NCBI GenBank assembly: GCA_040393065.1
Contig: JBEBUW010000001.1
Span: 36,124 to 100,123, forward strand
Direction: 5' to 3'
Source of the DNA: JACCWM01 sp040393065
GTDB lineage: Bacteria; Myxococcota_A; Bradymonadia; Bradymonadales; Bradymonadaceae
Length of the DNA: 64,000 bases
The position numbers and the translations under genes were made by a program. This document shows positions 1 to 8,907 of this stretch, piece by piece. How positions within the stretch are numbered: position 1 is the stretch's first letter; each line of letters opens with the position of its first letter. The notes below the pieces were generated by a model that worked only from the letters and a program-made list of their open reading frames with translations, did no database searches and was not told the origin of the DNA.

Positions 1-2
1 CG

Positions 3-479
3 GCACCGGGTTCACCGGAAGCAATGACGCCGGAAGATCGGGAGCGCAAGGCGCTTGAGCGCGTGCGTGGTGTCGGGCCGAAAATGGCCGAGGCATTGCA
101 TGCAGCCGGTTATATTACGATCTATGACATTGCCTTTGGCGATGACGTGGAGAAACTTGCAGAAGACGCCGGCCTTGGTAAAAACGTCAAGAAAGCCAAG
201 CAGATGTGGTATGCCGCCCGGGAATTTCTGGAGCGCGAAGAGGGCATGACCGAAGAGGTTTTCGCCGTGCGCAAGCAGGAATACCTGGATAAAAAAGCGG
301 AACTTGCCGCGCAAAGTGAAGTTGCCGAAGTTTCTGAAGCAGAAGCCGCGCAAAGTGAAGTTGCCGAGGCGACGGACGGTGAAGGCGCTGATGAGAGTGT
401 CGGGGCCGAAGTTGCTGATGCAGAAGCTGTTGATGCAGAAGTATCGCAAGACAGCACGGTTGATGAAGACGTCGAGTAA
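3..479 (+). CDS. nusA: Transcription termination/antitermination factor NusA, C-terminal part (cut by window start)
   Basis: The frame is open to the left edge, so this is the 3' end of a longer gene. It encodes a helix-hairpin-helix domain (RVRGVGPKMAEAL, then ITIYDIAFGDDVEKLAE) of the kind found at the C terminus of many NusA proteins, followed by about 60 residues rich in Ala, Glu and Asp, in which AAQSEVAE occurs twice. NusA binds RNA polymerase and nascent RNA and controls pausing, termination and antitermination. The identification rests on the HhH segment and on position: ylxR, infB, rbfA, nrnA and truB follow in the classical nusA-infB order. The N-terminal, S1 and KH domains are outside the window, so the assignment is by context plus the C-terminal module. 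Confidence 0.85.
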   Translation, partial: APGSPEAMTPEDRERKALERVRGVGPKMAEALHAAGYITIYDIAFGDDVEKLAEDAGLGKNVKKAKQMWYAAREFLEREEGMTEEVFAVRKQEYLDKKAELAAQSEVAEVSEAEAAQSEVAEATDGEGADESVGAEVADAEAVDAEVSQDSTVDEDVE

Positions 480-530
480 TTACTCGGGCGTTGCATTGAC
501 CGGGTTCGGATTTTTTGAAGGATAAACAAA

Positions 531-560
531 AGGATCGGTGTGAAGGGATGCACCGATCCT
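531..560 (+). promoter_or_regulatory. Perfect 10-bp hairpin between nusA and ylxR
   Basis: AGGATCGGTG and CACCGATCCT pair perfectly around a 10-nt loop. No T-tract follows, so it does not look like a complete intrinsic terminator; it may be an attenuator or an mRNA processing/stability element in the nusA operon. The ylxR start lies 25 bases downstream. Confidence 0.45.
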
Positions 561-585
561 GCATTCAGGCAGGAGAAATAGATAG

Positions 586-1227
586 GTGAGCAATCTGGGA
601 AAGCATGATCAAATAGAGGCGGAAGGCGCAGGTGGCGAAGAAGAATTGTCTTCGGAGCGTACCTGTGTTGGATGTCGCGAGAAGGCTTCGCCCGAGATGC
701 TAGAACGATTTGTGTATATCGAAGGTGCAGGTCTGGTTTTTGATGTACGCAAGAAGGCCCCGGGCCGCGGCGTGTATGTGCATGCGCGGCCACACTGTGT
801 TACACAGGCGGCGACGCGAGGAGGTTTTTCGCGTGGTTTGAAGCGGGCCGTATCGGGTGTTGAGGGTGCGAGTATTCTTCGTGACATGCGTGCAGGCGTG
901 GCGCGGCGACTTCGTGAATCGTTGCAGAGTGCGGTGTTGGCTCAGGCGGCGGAAGTCGGTTCTCAGAAGGTTTCGGAGGCGGTTGCCGGCGGTCAGGTGC
1001 AGTTGTTACTGGTCGCAGCCGATGCCGGAGAAAGTACTCGGATGAAATACATCAGCAACGCCGAGCGTAAAAGGATTGCGACGGAGGATTATCTGCGTGG
1101 TGAAGAGCTGGGAAGTTTGAGTGGTCGCGAGTATGTTGCGGTCATGGCGATTACGCAGCGAGTTTTTTCGCAACGAATTGAATGTGATATTGGTAAACTA
1201 AGGGAACTCGGCACGTTTGAGGGTTGA
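586..1227 (+). CDS. ylxR: YlxR (DUF448) RNA-binding protein with C-terminal L7Ae-like domain
   Basis: A 213-aa protein. Residues about 20-90 form the YlxR/DUF448 domain: the RTCVGCREKA signature near the start, a following RFV strand, and GRGVYVHARPHC; this family sits between nusA and infB in most bacteria and is thought to bind RNA or nucleoid DNA. Residues about 115-200 (SEAVAGGQVQLLLVAADAG, later EYVAVMAIT) resemble the L7Ae/YlxQ-like RNA-binding fold, so ylxR and ylxQ functions seem fused into one chain. The GTG start is preceded by an AGGAGA element about 10 bases upstream. It lies between nusA and infB on the same strand and is probably co-transcribed with them. The YlxR part is sure, the L7Ae part likely. 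Confidence 0.87.
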   Translation: MSNLGKHDQIEAEGAGGEEELSSERTCVGCREKASPEMLERFVYIEGAGLVFDVRKKAPGRGVYVHARPHCVTQAATRGGFSRGLKRAVSGVEGASILRDMRAGVARRLRESLQSAVLAQAAEVGSQKVSEAVAGGQVQLLLVAADAGESTRMKYISNAERKRIATEDYLRGEELGSLSGREYVAVMAITQRVFSQRIECDIGKLRELGTFEG

Positions 1228-1420
1228 ACCTTCGCACGAAGCGAAGTATGCACTGTTTGCGAATGCGCACCCCAAAAATGTGGGCAGATCAGAATTTGTC
1301 CCGGCGTGACGAGCGCTATCGTTACTGTAGATATACAGGAATTTGGAGAAACAACTGTTCGCAGCGGTCCCAGTACTTCTAGAGAGTTAGAGGACTGGCC
1401 GCGGGCAGAGTGGAGAGCAC

Positions 1421-4336
1421 ATGGCACAAAGACGCGTTTACGAATTAGCCGAAGAGCTGGGCTTTAACAGACAAGAACTGGTGACAACAATCAACAAGCT
1501 TGGTCTCGGCTTTTCCGTGGGCAACTACATGGCAGTCTTGAGCTCGACGGAAGCCGAGTCGATCAAGCGTGCATTGAAAGGGGAGAAACAAGCGCCTGCT
1601 GGTAAAAAGGCAGCGACCCCGCGCAAAAAGAGTGCGCCTAAGGCCAGCGAAAGCGCGGCCGATAAGGCAGACGCTCCGGTTGCAGCAGCACCGGTTCGCC
1701 GCCGCAAAAAGGTTGAGGAACCTGAAGTGGCAAAAGACGAGGCCGGTGAGGACTTGAAGGCTGTGAAGCCTGTGATTCGCCGTCGTCCTCAGGTCGAGGA
1801 AGAAGAGCCCGCTGCAGTAGAAGTGGCAGCCCAGGCAGAACCTGCGGCGGAAGTGGCGGAAACGCCTGAAGAAGTTCAGGAAGAGCCGGCCGTTGTCGCT
1901 GAAGAGCCTGTGAAGGTTGAAGACAGCAGTGAGCCTGTGGAAGAAGTCCGCGAAGAGGCCGCTGAGCCTGCGGCAGCTGAGGTTGTGGCGGAGCCTGAAG
2001 TTCAAGAGCAGGCCGCTGCCGAAGTTGCAAAAACTGAGACACCGGTTGCCGAACAGCCGCCTGTTGTCGAAGAAGCTGTGGAGGAAACTCCGGCCGCTGC
2101 GGCGGAGGATGTTTCGGCAGAATCCGAGACTGCAGCCGCAGAGAGTGCAGAGCCGGCAGCCGTTGCTGAAGAAAGCAAAGAGCGACCCGTCGCAGCTGCG
2201 CCTCCGACTGCGCCAGCCGTTCCGAGTTCGCCGCCGCCCGGACATCCGTCCCGGGCACCTGCCAAGCGTGGTGGCGCGAAGATTCTTGGAAAGATCAGCG
2301 AAACGGTACTGATTGAGCGCCTTGCTGCCGAGGGCAAAGACTTTACGCCGGGTCCGGCACGTTCTCGCCAGGAGCGCGATGCCACGGATTCTTCCGATGC
2401 AGGGATTCCTTCGACCACACGTCGTCGCAGTTCTGCCAAGCGTGTTGTGGAAGGTCGTGATCTGTATGATCCCAAGGCTCGCCGCAGCAAACGTCGCGGT
2501 TCGCGTGGCAGCAGCCGCAGCGAGAAGAAAATTCGTCCGCCGATGCCGGAAATTGCCGAAACGGCCGAGCACAAAAAGGTCATTCGTATCGAAGACGTTA
2601 TCTCGGTTGGAGATCTGGCGCATCAGATGGGTATCAAAGCAGCTCAGGTTGCGATGAAACTCATCGAGTCGGGCATGATGGCTACGGTCAATACGATGCT
2701 CGATTATGATACGGCCGCGATTATTTCGGAGGAATTTGGCTACACCGTTGAAAACGTCGCGTTTGATATCGGCAATTTCTACGATGTTTCGCCCGATCCT
2801 GCTGAAACGCTTAAACCGCGTCCGGCTGTGGTGACGGTCATGGGTCACGTTGACCATGGTAAAACGTCGTTGCTCGATGTGATCCGTAAAGCCAGCGTTA
2901 CGAGCGGTGAGTTTGGTGGAATTACGCAGCATATCGGTGCGTACATCGTGCAAACCGAGCGCGGAACGACGACGTTTTTGGATACACCGGGTCACGAGGC
3001 GTTTACTGCGCTGCGTGCTCGCGGAACCAAGGCGACGGATATCGTGGTTCTGGTTGTTGCTGCGGACGACGGCGTGATGCCGCAAACGGTGGAAGCGATT
3101 AACCATGCGCGCGAGGCCAAGGTGCCGATCGTTGTGGCCATCAATAAAATCGATAAGCAGGCGGCCAATCCGGATCGCGTGCGTACGGCGCTGGCTGAAT
3201 ACGATTTGATTCCAGAAGACTGGGGCGGCAACACGCTTTTTGTGGAAGTGAGCGCCAAGCAAAATCTTGGCATCGATGATTTGCTCGAAGCCATTCAGCT
3301 GCAAGCAGACCTTGAAGATCTGAAGGCCAATCCGGATCGCGAAGCCCAGGGTCTGGTGATTGAGGCCGAGTTGGATATCGGTCGCGGTCCTGTGGCCACG
3401 GTGCTGGTGCAGCGTGGAACGTTGAAAACTGGCGATATCATTGTCAGTGGTCGGTTCTACGGACGTGTTCGCGCGATGATCGATGATCGCAGCAAGCAGG
3501 TCACGTTGGCCGGGCCGAGCAGTCCTGTGGTGATCACCGGATTGAACGGGATTCCGGAAGCCGGTGAGCCGTTCTTTGTGGTGGCAGACGACCGTGCAGC
3601 AAAGCGGATTACGGAACACGTCGCCAGCCAGCGTCGCAAAGAGAATATGGCCAGTCGTGCACGTGAAGTTCATGGCAGCCTGGAAGATATCTCGGCGGCC
3701 ATCAAGAAGGGTGAGCTGAAGGAATTGAAGCTGATCCTGAAAGGCGACGTGCATGGTTCGGTGGAGGCGCTTCGTGATGCGTTTGCCAAGCTTGGAAACG
3801 ATGAGGTGCGTGTAAAAACCATCCACTCGGGCGTTGGCGGCATTACGGAAAACGACGTCAACCTGGCTGCGTCTTCGGAAGCAGGTGCGGTGATTGTCGG
3901 ATTCAACGTGCGCCCGGATAGTCGTGCGGTCGATGTTGCTGAGAAATACAATGTTCAGATCATGACGCACACGATTATTTACGATGCGCTTGCACAGGTT
4001 CACTCGATTCTGGAAGGACTTTTGTCGCCCATTATCGAAGAGCGAGTTCTGGGTCATGCCGAGGTGCGCGATACGTTCCATGCGCCCAAGGTGGGAACCA
4101 TCGCAGGTTGCTACGTTACCGATGGTGTGTTGCGCCGAAACGCACGGGCGCGCCTGTTGCGTGATGGCCGTGTGATTTACGAGTCCACGCTGGGTTCGCT
4201 GCGTCGCTTCAAGGATGACGTGCGCGAAGTCAAAACGGGCTATGAGTGCGGTACATCGCTGGAGAACTTCAACGATATCAAGGTCGGCGATATTATCGAA
4301 GTCTATGAATACGAAGAAGTTTCCGCGACTCTCTAA
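1421..4336 (+). CDS. infB: Translation initiation factor IF-2
   Basis: A 971-aa GTPase that delivers initiator fMet-tRNA to the 30S subunit. The N terminus (RVYELAEELGFNRQELV) is the IF2 N-terminal winged element. It is followed by about 300 residues of low-complexity Ala/Glu/Pro/Lys linker, longer than in E. coli and typical of myxobacterial-type IF-2. A second IF2_N segment precedes the G domain. G motifs are clear: GHVDHGKT (about 474), DTPGHEAF (G3), NKID (G4), and a VSAK G5. Domains II, III and the C-terminal tRNA-binding domain follow (FHAPKVGTIAGCYVTDG, FNDIKVGDIIEVYE). The ATG is internally consistent and rbfA follows after 22 bases. The 193 bases between ylxR and infB carry no other gene that I can see. 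Confidence 0.98.
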   Translation: MAQRRVYELAEELGFNRQELVTTINKLGLGFSVGNYMAVLSSTEAESIKRALKGEKQAPAGKKAATPRKKSAPKASESAADKADAPVAAAPVRRRKKVEEPEVAKDEAGEDLKAVKPVIRRRPQVEEEEPAAVEVAAQAEPAAEVAETPEEVQEEPAVVAEEPVKVEDSSEPVEEVREEAAEPAAAEVVAEPEVQEQAAAEVAKTETPVAEQPPVVEEAVEETPAAAAEDVSAESETAAAESAEPAAVAEESKERPVAAAPPTAPAVPSSPPPGHPSRAPAKRGGAKILGKISETVLIERLAAEGKDFTPGPARSRQERDATDSSDAGIPSTTRRRSSAKRVVEGRDLYDPKARRSKRRGSRGSSRSEKKIRPPMPEIAETAEHKKVIRIEDVISVGDLAHQMGIKAAQVAMKLIESGMMATVNTMLDYDTAAIISEEFGYTVENVAFDIGNFYDVSPDPAETLKPRPAVVTVMGHVDHGKTSLLDVIRKASVTSGEFGGITQHIGAYIVQTERGTTTFLDTPGHEAFTALRARGTKATDIVVLVVAADDGVMPQTVEAINHAREAKVPIVVAINKIDKQAANPDRVRTALAEYDLIPEDWGGNTLFVEVSAKQNLGIDDLLEAIQLQADLEDLKANPDREAQGLVIEAELDIGRGPVATVLVQRGTLKTGDIIVSGRFYGRVRAMIDDRSKQVTLAGPSSPVVITGLNGIPEAGEPFFVVADDRAAKRITEHVASQRRKENMASRAREVHGSLEDISAAIKKGELKELKLILKGDVHGSVEALRDAFAKLGNDEVRVKTIHSGVGGITENDVNLAASSEAGAVIVGFNVRPDSRAVDVAEKYNVQIMTHTIIYDALAQVHSILEGLLSPIIEERVLGHAEVRDTFHAPKVGTIAGCYVTDGVLRRNARARLLRDGRVIYESTLGSLRRFKDDVREVKTGYECGTSLENFNDIKVGDIIEVYEYEEVSATL

Positions 4337-4358
4337 GTAGTTGGAACAAGGTTAAGTC

Positions 4359-4721
4359 ATGAAGGCAAAGCGTGGTTTTAAACGGTCGGAACGGGTCAGT
4401 CAGCAATTGCACGAGCTGCTTGCAGCATGCTTGCTGACGACCGTGGGTGACCCTCGGGTAGCCAATGTGCAGATTACGCACGTTGATTTGAGCCCAAATC
4501 TGCGGTTTGCGCGTATTTTCTATGTGCTTTTCGGCGACGAAGAGCGCGGCGTTGACAAACAAGTCCAGGCCGCGCTCGATCGCTCCATTGGATTGCTCAA
4601 GCGCGAAGTGGGTGCCCAGCTCGCGCTCAAGTATATTCCGGATATGGAGTTCAAGTACGACGAGTCGATTGAACGTGCGCGCAGAATTGATGAATTGTTG
4701 TCGAATTTGGATGATATGTAG
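4359..4721 (+). CDS. rbfA: Ribosome-binding factor A
   Basis: A 120-aa protein with the RbfA KH-fold pattern: basic N terminus KRGFKRSERVSQQLHELLA, then DPRVANVQITHVDLSPNLRFARIFY and the C-terminal LALKYIPDMEFKYDESIERA. RbfA binds the 30S subunit and helps mature the 5' end of 16S rRNA, notably in the cold. The length is usual for the family. It sits directly after infB and before nrnA, the standard order, and is probably expressed from the same operon. Confidence 0.96.
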   Translation: MKAKRGFKRSERVSQQLHELLAACLLTTVGDPRVANVQITHVDLSPNLRFARIFYVLFGDEERGVDKQVQAALDRSIGLLKREVGAQLALKYIPDMEFKYDESIERARRIDELLSNLDDM

Positions 4722-4794
4722 CCTGCACTGTTTGCATCGCAGTCAGGAATGATTTCGGTGCAGGTGGCTGCACCTGTAGAACTGGAAGTCCGGT

Positions 4795-5826
4795 ATGACG
4801 CAGCCTGCCGAAGCTGAACGATCCCCGCAGATTTTCTCCACACAATCACCAGAAATTGCGCTTCAACTCGAAGCGGTCGCAGAGGTTATTGCGGCTGCTG
4901 AGACATTTCTTGTGGTTTCGCATACCAGTCCGGATGGTGACGCGGTTGGTTCAACGCTGGCCATGGGGCTTTTGCTTGAGCAACTGGGCAAGAAGGTTTG
5001 CTTCTACAATCAGGACCCGGTTCCGTACAATTTTGAGTTTTTGCCGGGGACGCAGAACTGGACGACATCGATTCCGGAAACGGCCAGTTTTGATGTCACG
5101 GTGATGCTGGATTGTGGAGAGCGTGGGCGAATCGGACTGGATTTTCCCGAGAACGGCTGGGGCAAAAAGGTCGTCATCATCGATCATCACAAAACCTGGG
5201 ATCCGAGCCTGGCGGATGCGTACATCCATGATGTGAACGCGGCCGCGACCGGTGAGCTGATTTTCTGGTTGGTCGGAAAAATGGGCCAGCTGACGACGGA
5301 AATCGCGCAGAGCCTGTATTGCTGCATGATGACCGACACGGGCAGTTTTCGGTATTCGAATACGAGTCGGACGGCGTTCAGAATTGCCGGCGAACTGGTC
5401 GAGGCGGGTGCCAATCCGTGGCATATGACGAGTCATATCTACGAAGATCAGCCCAGAGAGCGGTTGGATTTGTTGTGCCGCGTGCTTTCGACGCTGAGTT
5501 TGTCGGCGTGTGGGCGGCTGGCGTTTTTGCGCGTTGAAAAGCAGATGTTTGCTGATCTTTCGCCGGCCGGGGATATTACAGACGGTTTTATCAATTACGC
5601 GCGCTCGATTCGCGGTGTGGAAGTCGCAACGCAGCTTCGTGAGGCGGAAGAAGGCGTCTGGCGCGTGTCGTTTCGTTCGCGCGGCAAGGTCGATGTGTCC
5701 AGCCTGGCTGCCAGATTTGGCGGCGGCGGACACTTCAACGCCGCAGGCTGTGAAATGAGCGGGACGCCCGAGCAAATTGAAGCGCGCTTGAGTCAGGCGC
5801 TGGTGGATTTGCTTGATCCTGCCTGA
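4795..5826 (+). CDS. nrnA: Bifunctional oligoribonuclease/PAP phosphatase NrnA (DHH family)
   Basis: A 343-aa DHH/DHHA1 phosphoesterase. It degrades short oligoribonucleotides and dephosphorylates 3'-phosphoadenosine 5'-phosphate. Motifs seen: VVSHTSPDGDAVGSTLA (motif I with the metal-binding aspartates), VMLDCGERGRIG, the diagnostic VIIDHHKTWD, MMTDTGSFRYSNT, and the C-terminal DHHA1 glycine motif FGGGGHFNAAGCEMSG. The length is normal. It lies between rbfA and truB, a common position for this gene. The ATG start gives about 25 extra residues ahead of the domain. Confidence 0.95.
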   Translation: MTQPAEAERSPQIFSTQSPEIALQLEAVAEVIAAAETFLVVSHTSPDGDAVGSTLAMGLLLEQLGKKVCFYNQDPVPYNFEFLPGTQNWTTSIPETASFDVTVMLDCGERGRIGLDFPENGWGKKVVIIDHHKTWDPSLADAYIHDVNAAATGELIFWLVGKMGQLTTEIAQSLYCCMMTDTGSFRYSNTSRTAFRIAGELVEAGANPWHMTSHIYEDQPRERLDLLCRVLSTLSLSACGRLAFLRVEKQMFADLSPAGDITDGFINYARSIRGVEVATQLREAEEGVWRVSFRSRGKVDVSSLAARFGGGGHFNAAGCEMSGTPEQIEARLSQALVDLLDPA

Positions 5827-5859
5827 CCTTTTCGAAAAAATTACAATTTGAGCTTATCT

Positions 5860-6771
5860 ATGGATGGACTGCTTCTGATCGATAAACCGGCAGGCATCAC
5901 CAGCTTTGATGTTGTGCGTCAGGTTCGCAGACTGGCCCGGACGCGTCGCGTGGGCCATACGGGTACACTTGATCCGGATGCGACCGGGCTTTTGCCGATC
6001 GTGCTCGGGCATTGCACAAAACTTGCGAAGTTCCTCGTGTTTGACCAGAAGGAATACGTGTTCGAAGTGTGTTTTGGCAGCGAAACCGACACGGATGATT
6101 CGACCGGTGAAGTGATTCAGACCGGTGACTGGAAGCATATCGGGCAGGAAGCGCTGGAGGCTGCGCTGGAGCAGTTTCGTGGGCCGATACTGCAGGTGCC
6201 GCCGATTTATTCGGCGCTCAAAATCGATGGGAAACGAGCGTACGATCTGGCGCGGCAGGGAAAAGACGTTGTGCTGGAGGCGCGGCCGGTGGAAATTTAC
6301 GGCCTGGAATTGCTGGAGTTTTCGGCGCCTCATGCCCGGTTGCGGGTTCAGTGCAGTGCCGGGACCTATGTGCGTTCGCTGGCGCGTGACCTGGGGCGTG
6401 CGCTGGGAAGTTTTGCGCATACGACGTCGATTCGGCGTACGGAAATCGGAGAGCTGAACATTGAGCAGGCGCATGCGCTGGATGCGATTGATCCGGATAA
6501 GTTTGCGGATTATCTGATTGCGCCGCTGGAGATGTTGCGGAGCGTTCCCGGTTACGAAGCCAGCGACGCGGAACGAAGAGCCATTGAGTATGGCCAGCGC
6601 ATCGAAATCGAAGCCGGGGACGCTCTGTCGGCACTTGTCGTGGGGGACACGATCATTTTGCGGACGCGTGAGCAGGAGCTGCTTGCCGTGACCGAAGTCG
6701 AGGAACTTTTGGAGGCAGGGCGGCTGCGGATTCGCCCAAGGCGTGTGTTTCAAAACGAATCGTCGAAGTAA
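5860..6771 (+). CDS. truB: tRNA pseudouridine(55) synthase TruB
   Basis: Converts U55 of the tRNA T-loop to pseudouridine. It starts MDGLLLIDKPAGITSFD, the usual TruB opening, and contains HTGTLDPDATGLLPI with the catalytic Asp (GTLD), then VFEVCFGSETDTDDSTGE, QVPPIYSALKIDGKRAYDLAR and CSAGTYVRSLARDLG. A PUA-like C terminus is visible (RAIEYGQRIEIEAGDA). The start is taken at the ATG; a TTG four codons upstream (5848) is an alternative, and no strong ribosome site separates the two. It is the last gene of the cluster; rpsO and pnp, which often follow, are absent. Confidence 0.96.
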   Translation: MDGLLLIDKPAGITSFDVVRQVRRLARTRRVGHTGTLDPDATGLLPIVLGHCTKLAKFLVFDQKEYVFEVCFGSETDTDDSTGEVIQTGDWKHIGQEALEAALEQFRGPILQVPPIYSALKIDGKRAYDLARQGKDVVLEARPVEIYGLELLEFSAPHARLRVQCSAGTYVRSLARDLGRALGSFAHTTSIRRTEIGELNIEQAHALDAIDPDKFADYLIAPLEMLRSVPGYEASDAERRAIEYGQRIEIEAGDALSALVVGDTIILRTREQELLAVTEVEELLEAGRLRIRPRRVFQNESSK

Positions 6772-7190
6772 GTCGAAGTAATCAGATCCTCGACCGGGTT
6801 TGCGCCGATTTTCTTGTTGTATCGCGTGGAAAAGGACGGGCCCGGGCGTTTCATCTGGCGTTCTAACCGGGGATCTTTGCCGGTGCCGCATTTGCTGCAG
6901 GCTGCAAGCCGCAGTGGGCGGCGTCTGGCGAGGGGGCGTATGCGATTTTGCAGGGCTTGAATCGGCTTGTGACCGTGATTGTTTTTGTGGGCTTTGGCAT
7001 TGGAACGATGCTGGATTCCCTGCGGAACGAAGGATGGTAGCCGGGGCCTTTGCGGGACCGTTCACTGCTTTTTCGAGAAGAAACAAGGTGCAAGCTCGCC
7101 GGTAAGTGTTCTACAACGCTAGCAAGAATCTGGTCGTGATATTGGCGCTGGTTCAGAGCCCGGCGTGTCTTTGAAGGTGGAGAGTTGAAC
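6772..7190 (+). other. Intergenic stretch of about 420 bases with a possible decayed coding tail
   Basis: No intact gene is supported. One frame (about 6870-7040) would encode a stop-terminated C-terminal fragment with a good hydrophobic segment (LNRLVTVIVFVGFGIGTML) but has no usable start and an upstream stop. It could be the relic of a small membrane protein. A GGTGGAGA ribosome site for the next gene is at the right edge. Confidence 0.3.
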
Positions 7191-8264
7191 ATGACGAAGA
7201 GAACCATTGCACTCTACGGCGCTACGGGTTTTACGGGGCGATTGGTCGCGCATCGGTTGGCCGAGCAGGCGGCTCAGGTGCACATTGTGATTGCCGGTAG
7301 AAACCAGGCCGCGCTGGAAAACCTGGCCGAAGAACTCGCCGCAAACCATAACGGCATCGAAGTGGAGCTTCGGATCGCGAGCGTGCGTGATGTGGCGTCG
7401 CTCGATGCGATGCTTCAGGGCGTGGATGTACTGATCAGCTGCGCCGGGCCGTTTACGGATATTGGTGCGCCGGTGGCCGAGGCGGCGATTCGCAATGGTG
7501 CGCATTATATCGATACCACGGGTGAGCAGGGTTATATGAACTGGCTGCTCGAGACGTGCGATGCGCCGGCCACGGAGCGGGGTGTGGTGCTTTTGTCGGC
7601 ATGCGCGTTTGAGTATGCGGTTGGTGATTTTGCGGCCGAGTATGCATTGCGTGAGGGGGCCGTGCATGTGGCGGTGGCCTATGCAACGCGCAATATGGGG
7701 ATGAGTCAGGGAACGAAGAAGTCGGTGCTGCGGGCTTTGTCGGAGAAGGGGCTGACGTATTTGCACGGTCGTCTGGTGGAGCGGCGGCCGGCGTACCGGC
7801 TTTTTGATGTGCCGTTTCCGGACGGGGCAACGCGAAAGGCGGTCTGGTTTCCGGGTGGCGAGGCATTGCAGGTACCGCTGCGCGGGGGCGTGACCTGGGT
7901 GGAGAGCTGCATGGTGATGGGGGAGGGGACGGCGTATTTGATGGCGACGGTTTCGGGGGCCATTCCCTGGATGGTGAAACTTGCGCGGCCGGCGGCGGAC
8001 AAGGTCATCGGGATGACGAGCGATGATCCGCATGCCAATGAGCGGGGGAAGCCGGATTTTCTCGTGATTGCGTTTGATCCGCGAACGGGAGAGAGGCTGG
8101 CGACGTTGCACGGTGGAGATCCGTATCTTGTCACGGCGAATATCGTGGTGGAGGCTGCGACACGTTTGCTGGAAAAACCACCGATTCGGGTCGGGTTTAC
8201 GTCGGCGGCAGCGCTTTTTGATGCGGATAGTTTTCTGGAAGCTGTGGGGCTTACGCTCGTTTAG
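7191..8264 (+). CDS. Saccharopine dehydrogenase-family NAD(P)-binding protein (trans-acting enoyl reductase type)
   Basis: A 357-aa protein. The N terminus TIALYGATGFTGRLVAHRL is a Rossmann nucleotide-binding loop of the saccharopine dehydrogenase/trans-acting enoyl reductase family; IAGRNQAALENLAEEL follows, then VDVLISCAGPFTDIG and the conserved HYIDTTGEQGYM. These proteins are soluble or membrane-peripheral oxidoreductases; the actinobacterial members act on lipid or polyketide enoyl groups, but many have no known substrate. The ATG is chosen because GGTGGAG lies about 8 bases upstream; an upstream in-frame TTG at 7185 is less likely. It stands alone, followed by a minisatellite. Family is confident, substrate unknown. 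Confidence 0.82.
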   Translation: MTKRTIALYGATGFTGRLVAHRLAEQAAQVHIVIAGRNQAALENLAEELAANHNGIEVELRIASVRDVASLDAMLQGVDVLISCAGPFTDIGAPVAEAAIRNGAHYIDTTGEQGYMNWLLETCDAPATERGVVLLSACAFEYAVGDFAAEYALREGAVHVAVAYATRNMGMSQGTKKSVLRALSEKGLTYLHGRLVERRPAYRLFDVPFPDGATRKAVWFPGGEALQVPLRGGVTWVESCMVMGEGTAYLMATVSGAIPWMVKLARPAADKVIGMTSDDPHANERGKPDFLVIAFDPRTGERLATLHGGDPYLVTANIVVEAATRLLEKPPIRVGFTSAAALFDADSFLEAVGLTLV

Positions 8265-8388
8265 TACCAGAATGCAGAAATTCAGGCGGGATGGGCTGCC
8301 TGCGGTGTTTTTGTGCAGAATGCATTTTTTTGGGGGGTGATGCCGGGTCACCCCGTGTTTTTGCGGAAAGTGACAACCGATGTTTTTG

Positions 8389-8657
8389 GACCGGGCATCG
8401 ACTTGTTTGGGCCGTTGAGCCGTGCAAGTGGACCGGGCATCGACTTTTTTGGGTCGTTGAGCCGTGCAAGTGGACCGGGCATCGACTTTTTTGGGTCATT
8501 GGGTTGTGCAAGTGGACCGGGCATCGACTTTTTTGGGCCGTTGGGCCGTGCAAGTGGACCGGGCATCGACTTTTCTGGGTCGTTGAGCCGTGCAAGTAGA
8601 CCGGGCATCTACTTTTCTGGGTCGTTAAGCCGTGCAAGTGGACCGGGCATCGACTTG
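8389..8657. repeat. 42-bp tandem repeat (minisatellite), six full copies plus a partial one
   Basis: Units start at 8389, 8431, 8473, 8515, 8557 and 8599, with a partial seventh at 8641. Each unit opens with GACCGGGCATCGACTT and closes with CGTGCAAGTG. Divergence between copies is low and mostly in the middle (GGGTCGTTGAGCC against GGGCCGTTGGGCC or GGGTCATTGGGTT). Because 42 is divisible by 3, several frames on both strands stay open through it; none has coding support, so I read it as a non-coding minisatellite between the reductase gene and the first MopE-like gene. The rest of 8265-8900 shows no gene. Confidence 0.9.
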
Positions 8658-8907
8658 CGTTAAAACGCACAAATGAATTTTTTGAGGGGTGATGGGGCAT
8701 CGACTCGTGAATTTGTGAAATCACGTGTTTTTGGCGGGATTTTGCAGGCGGGGCGTTCGGTGGAAGTTCTGCGTGGAGAACCGATTGTAAAATTTTGGCG
8801 GGTTTTGTGTTGTCGGGGCCGGCTAGTTGTGAAATTCTGTAAAGCAACTGATGAATGAATATCTCCTGCGAAAGCATTTTTCCGGGACCAGCCTGACGAT
8901 GAATATC

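Noticed and set aside
1445..4081. Long antisense reading frame opposite infB
   Set aside because: It is a composition shadow: His/Arg-rich with no family match, while infB on the other strand is certain. The same holds for long antisense frames opposite the MopE-like genes, the M13 peptidase and the ABC operon.
6800..7105. 101-residue frame after truB
   Set aside because: Cys/Arg-rich with no family match; the better hydrophobic stretch is in another frame without a start. Treated as possible decay only.
8389..8657. Possible CRISPR array
   Set aside because: The units are contiguous with no unique spacers between repeats, and no cas genes are present; it is a minisatellite.
8251..8877. 208-residue minus-strand frame through the minisatellite
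   Set aside because: It stays open only because the repeat unit is a multiple of three; there is no ribosome site or family resemblance.
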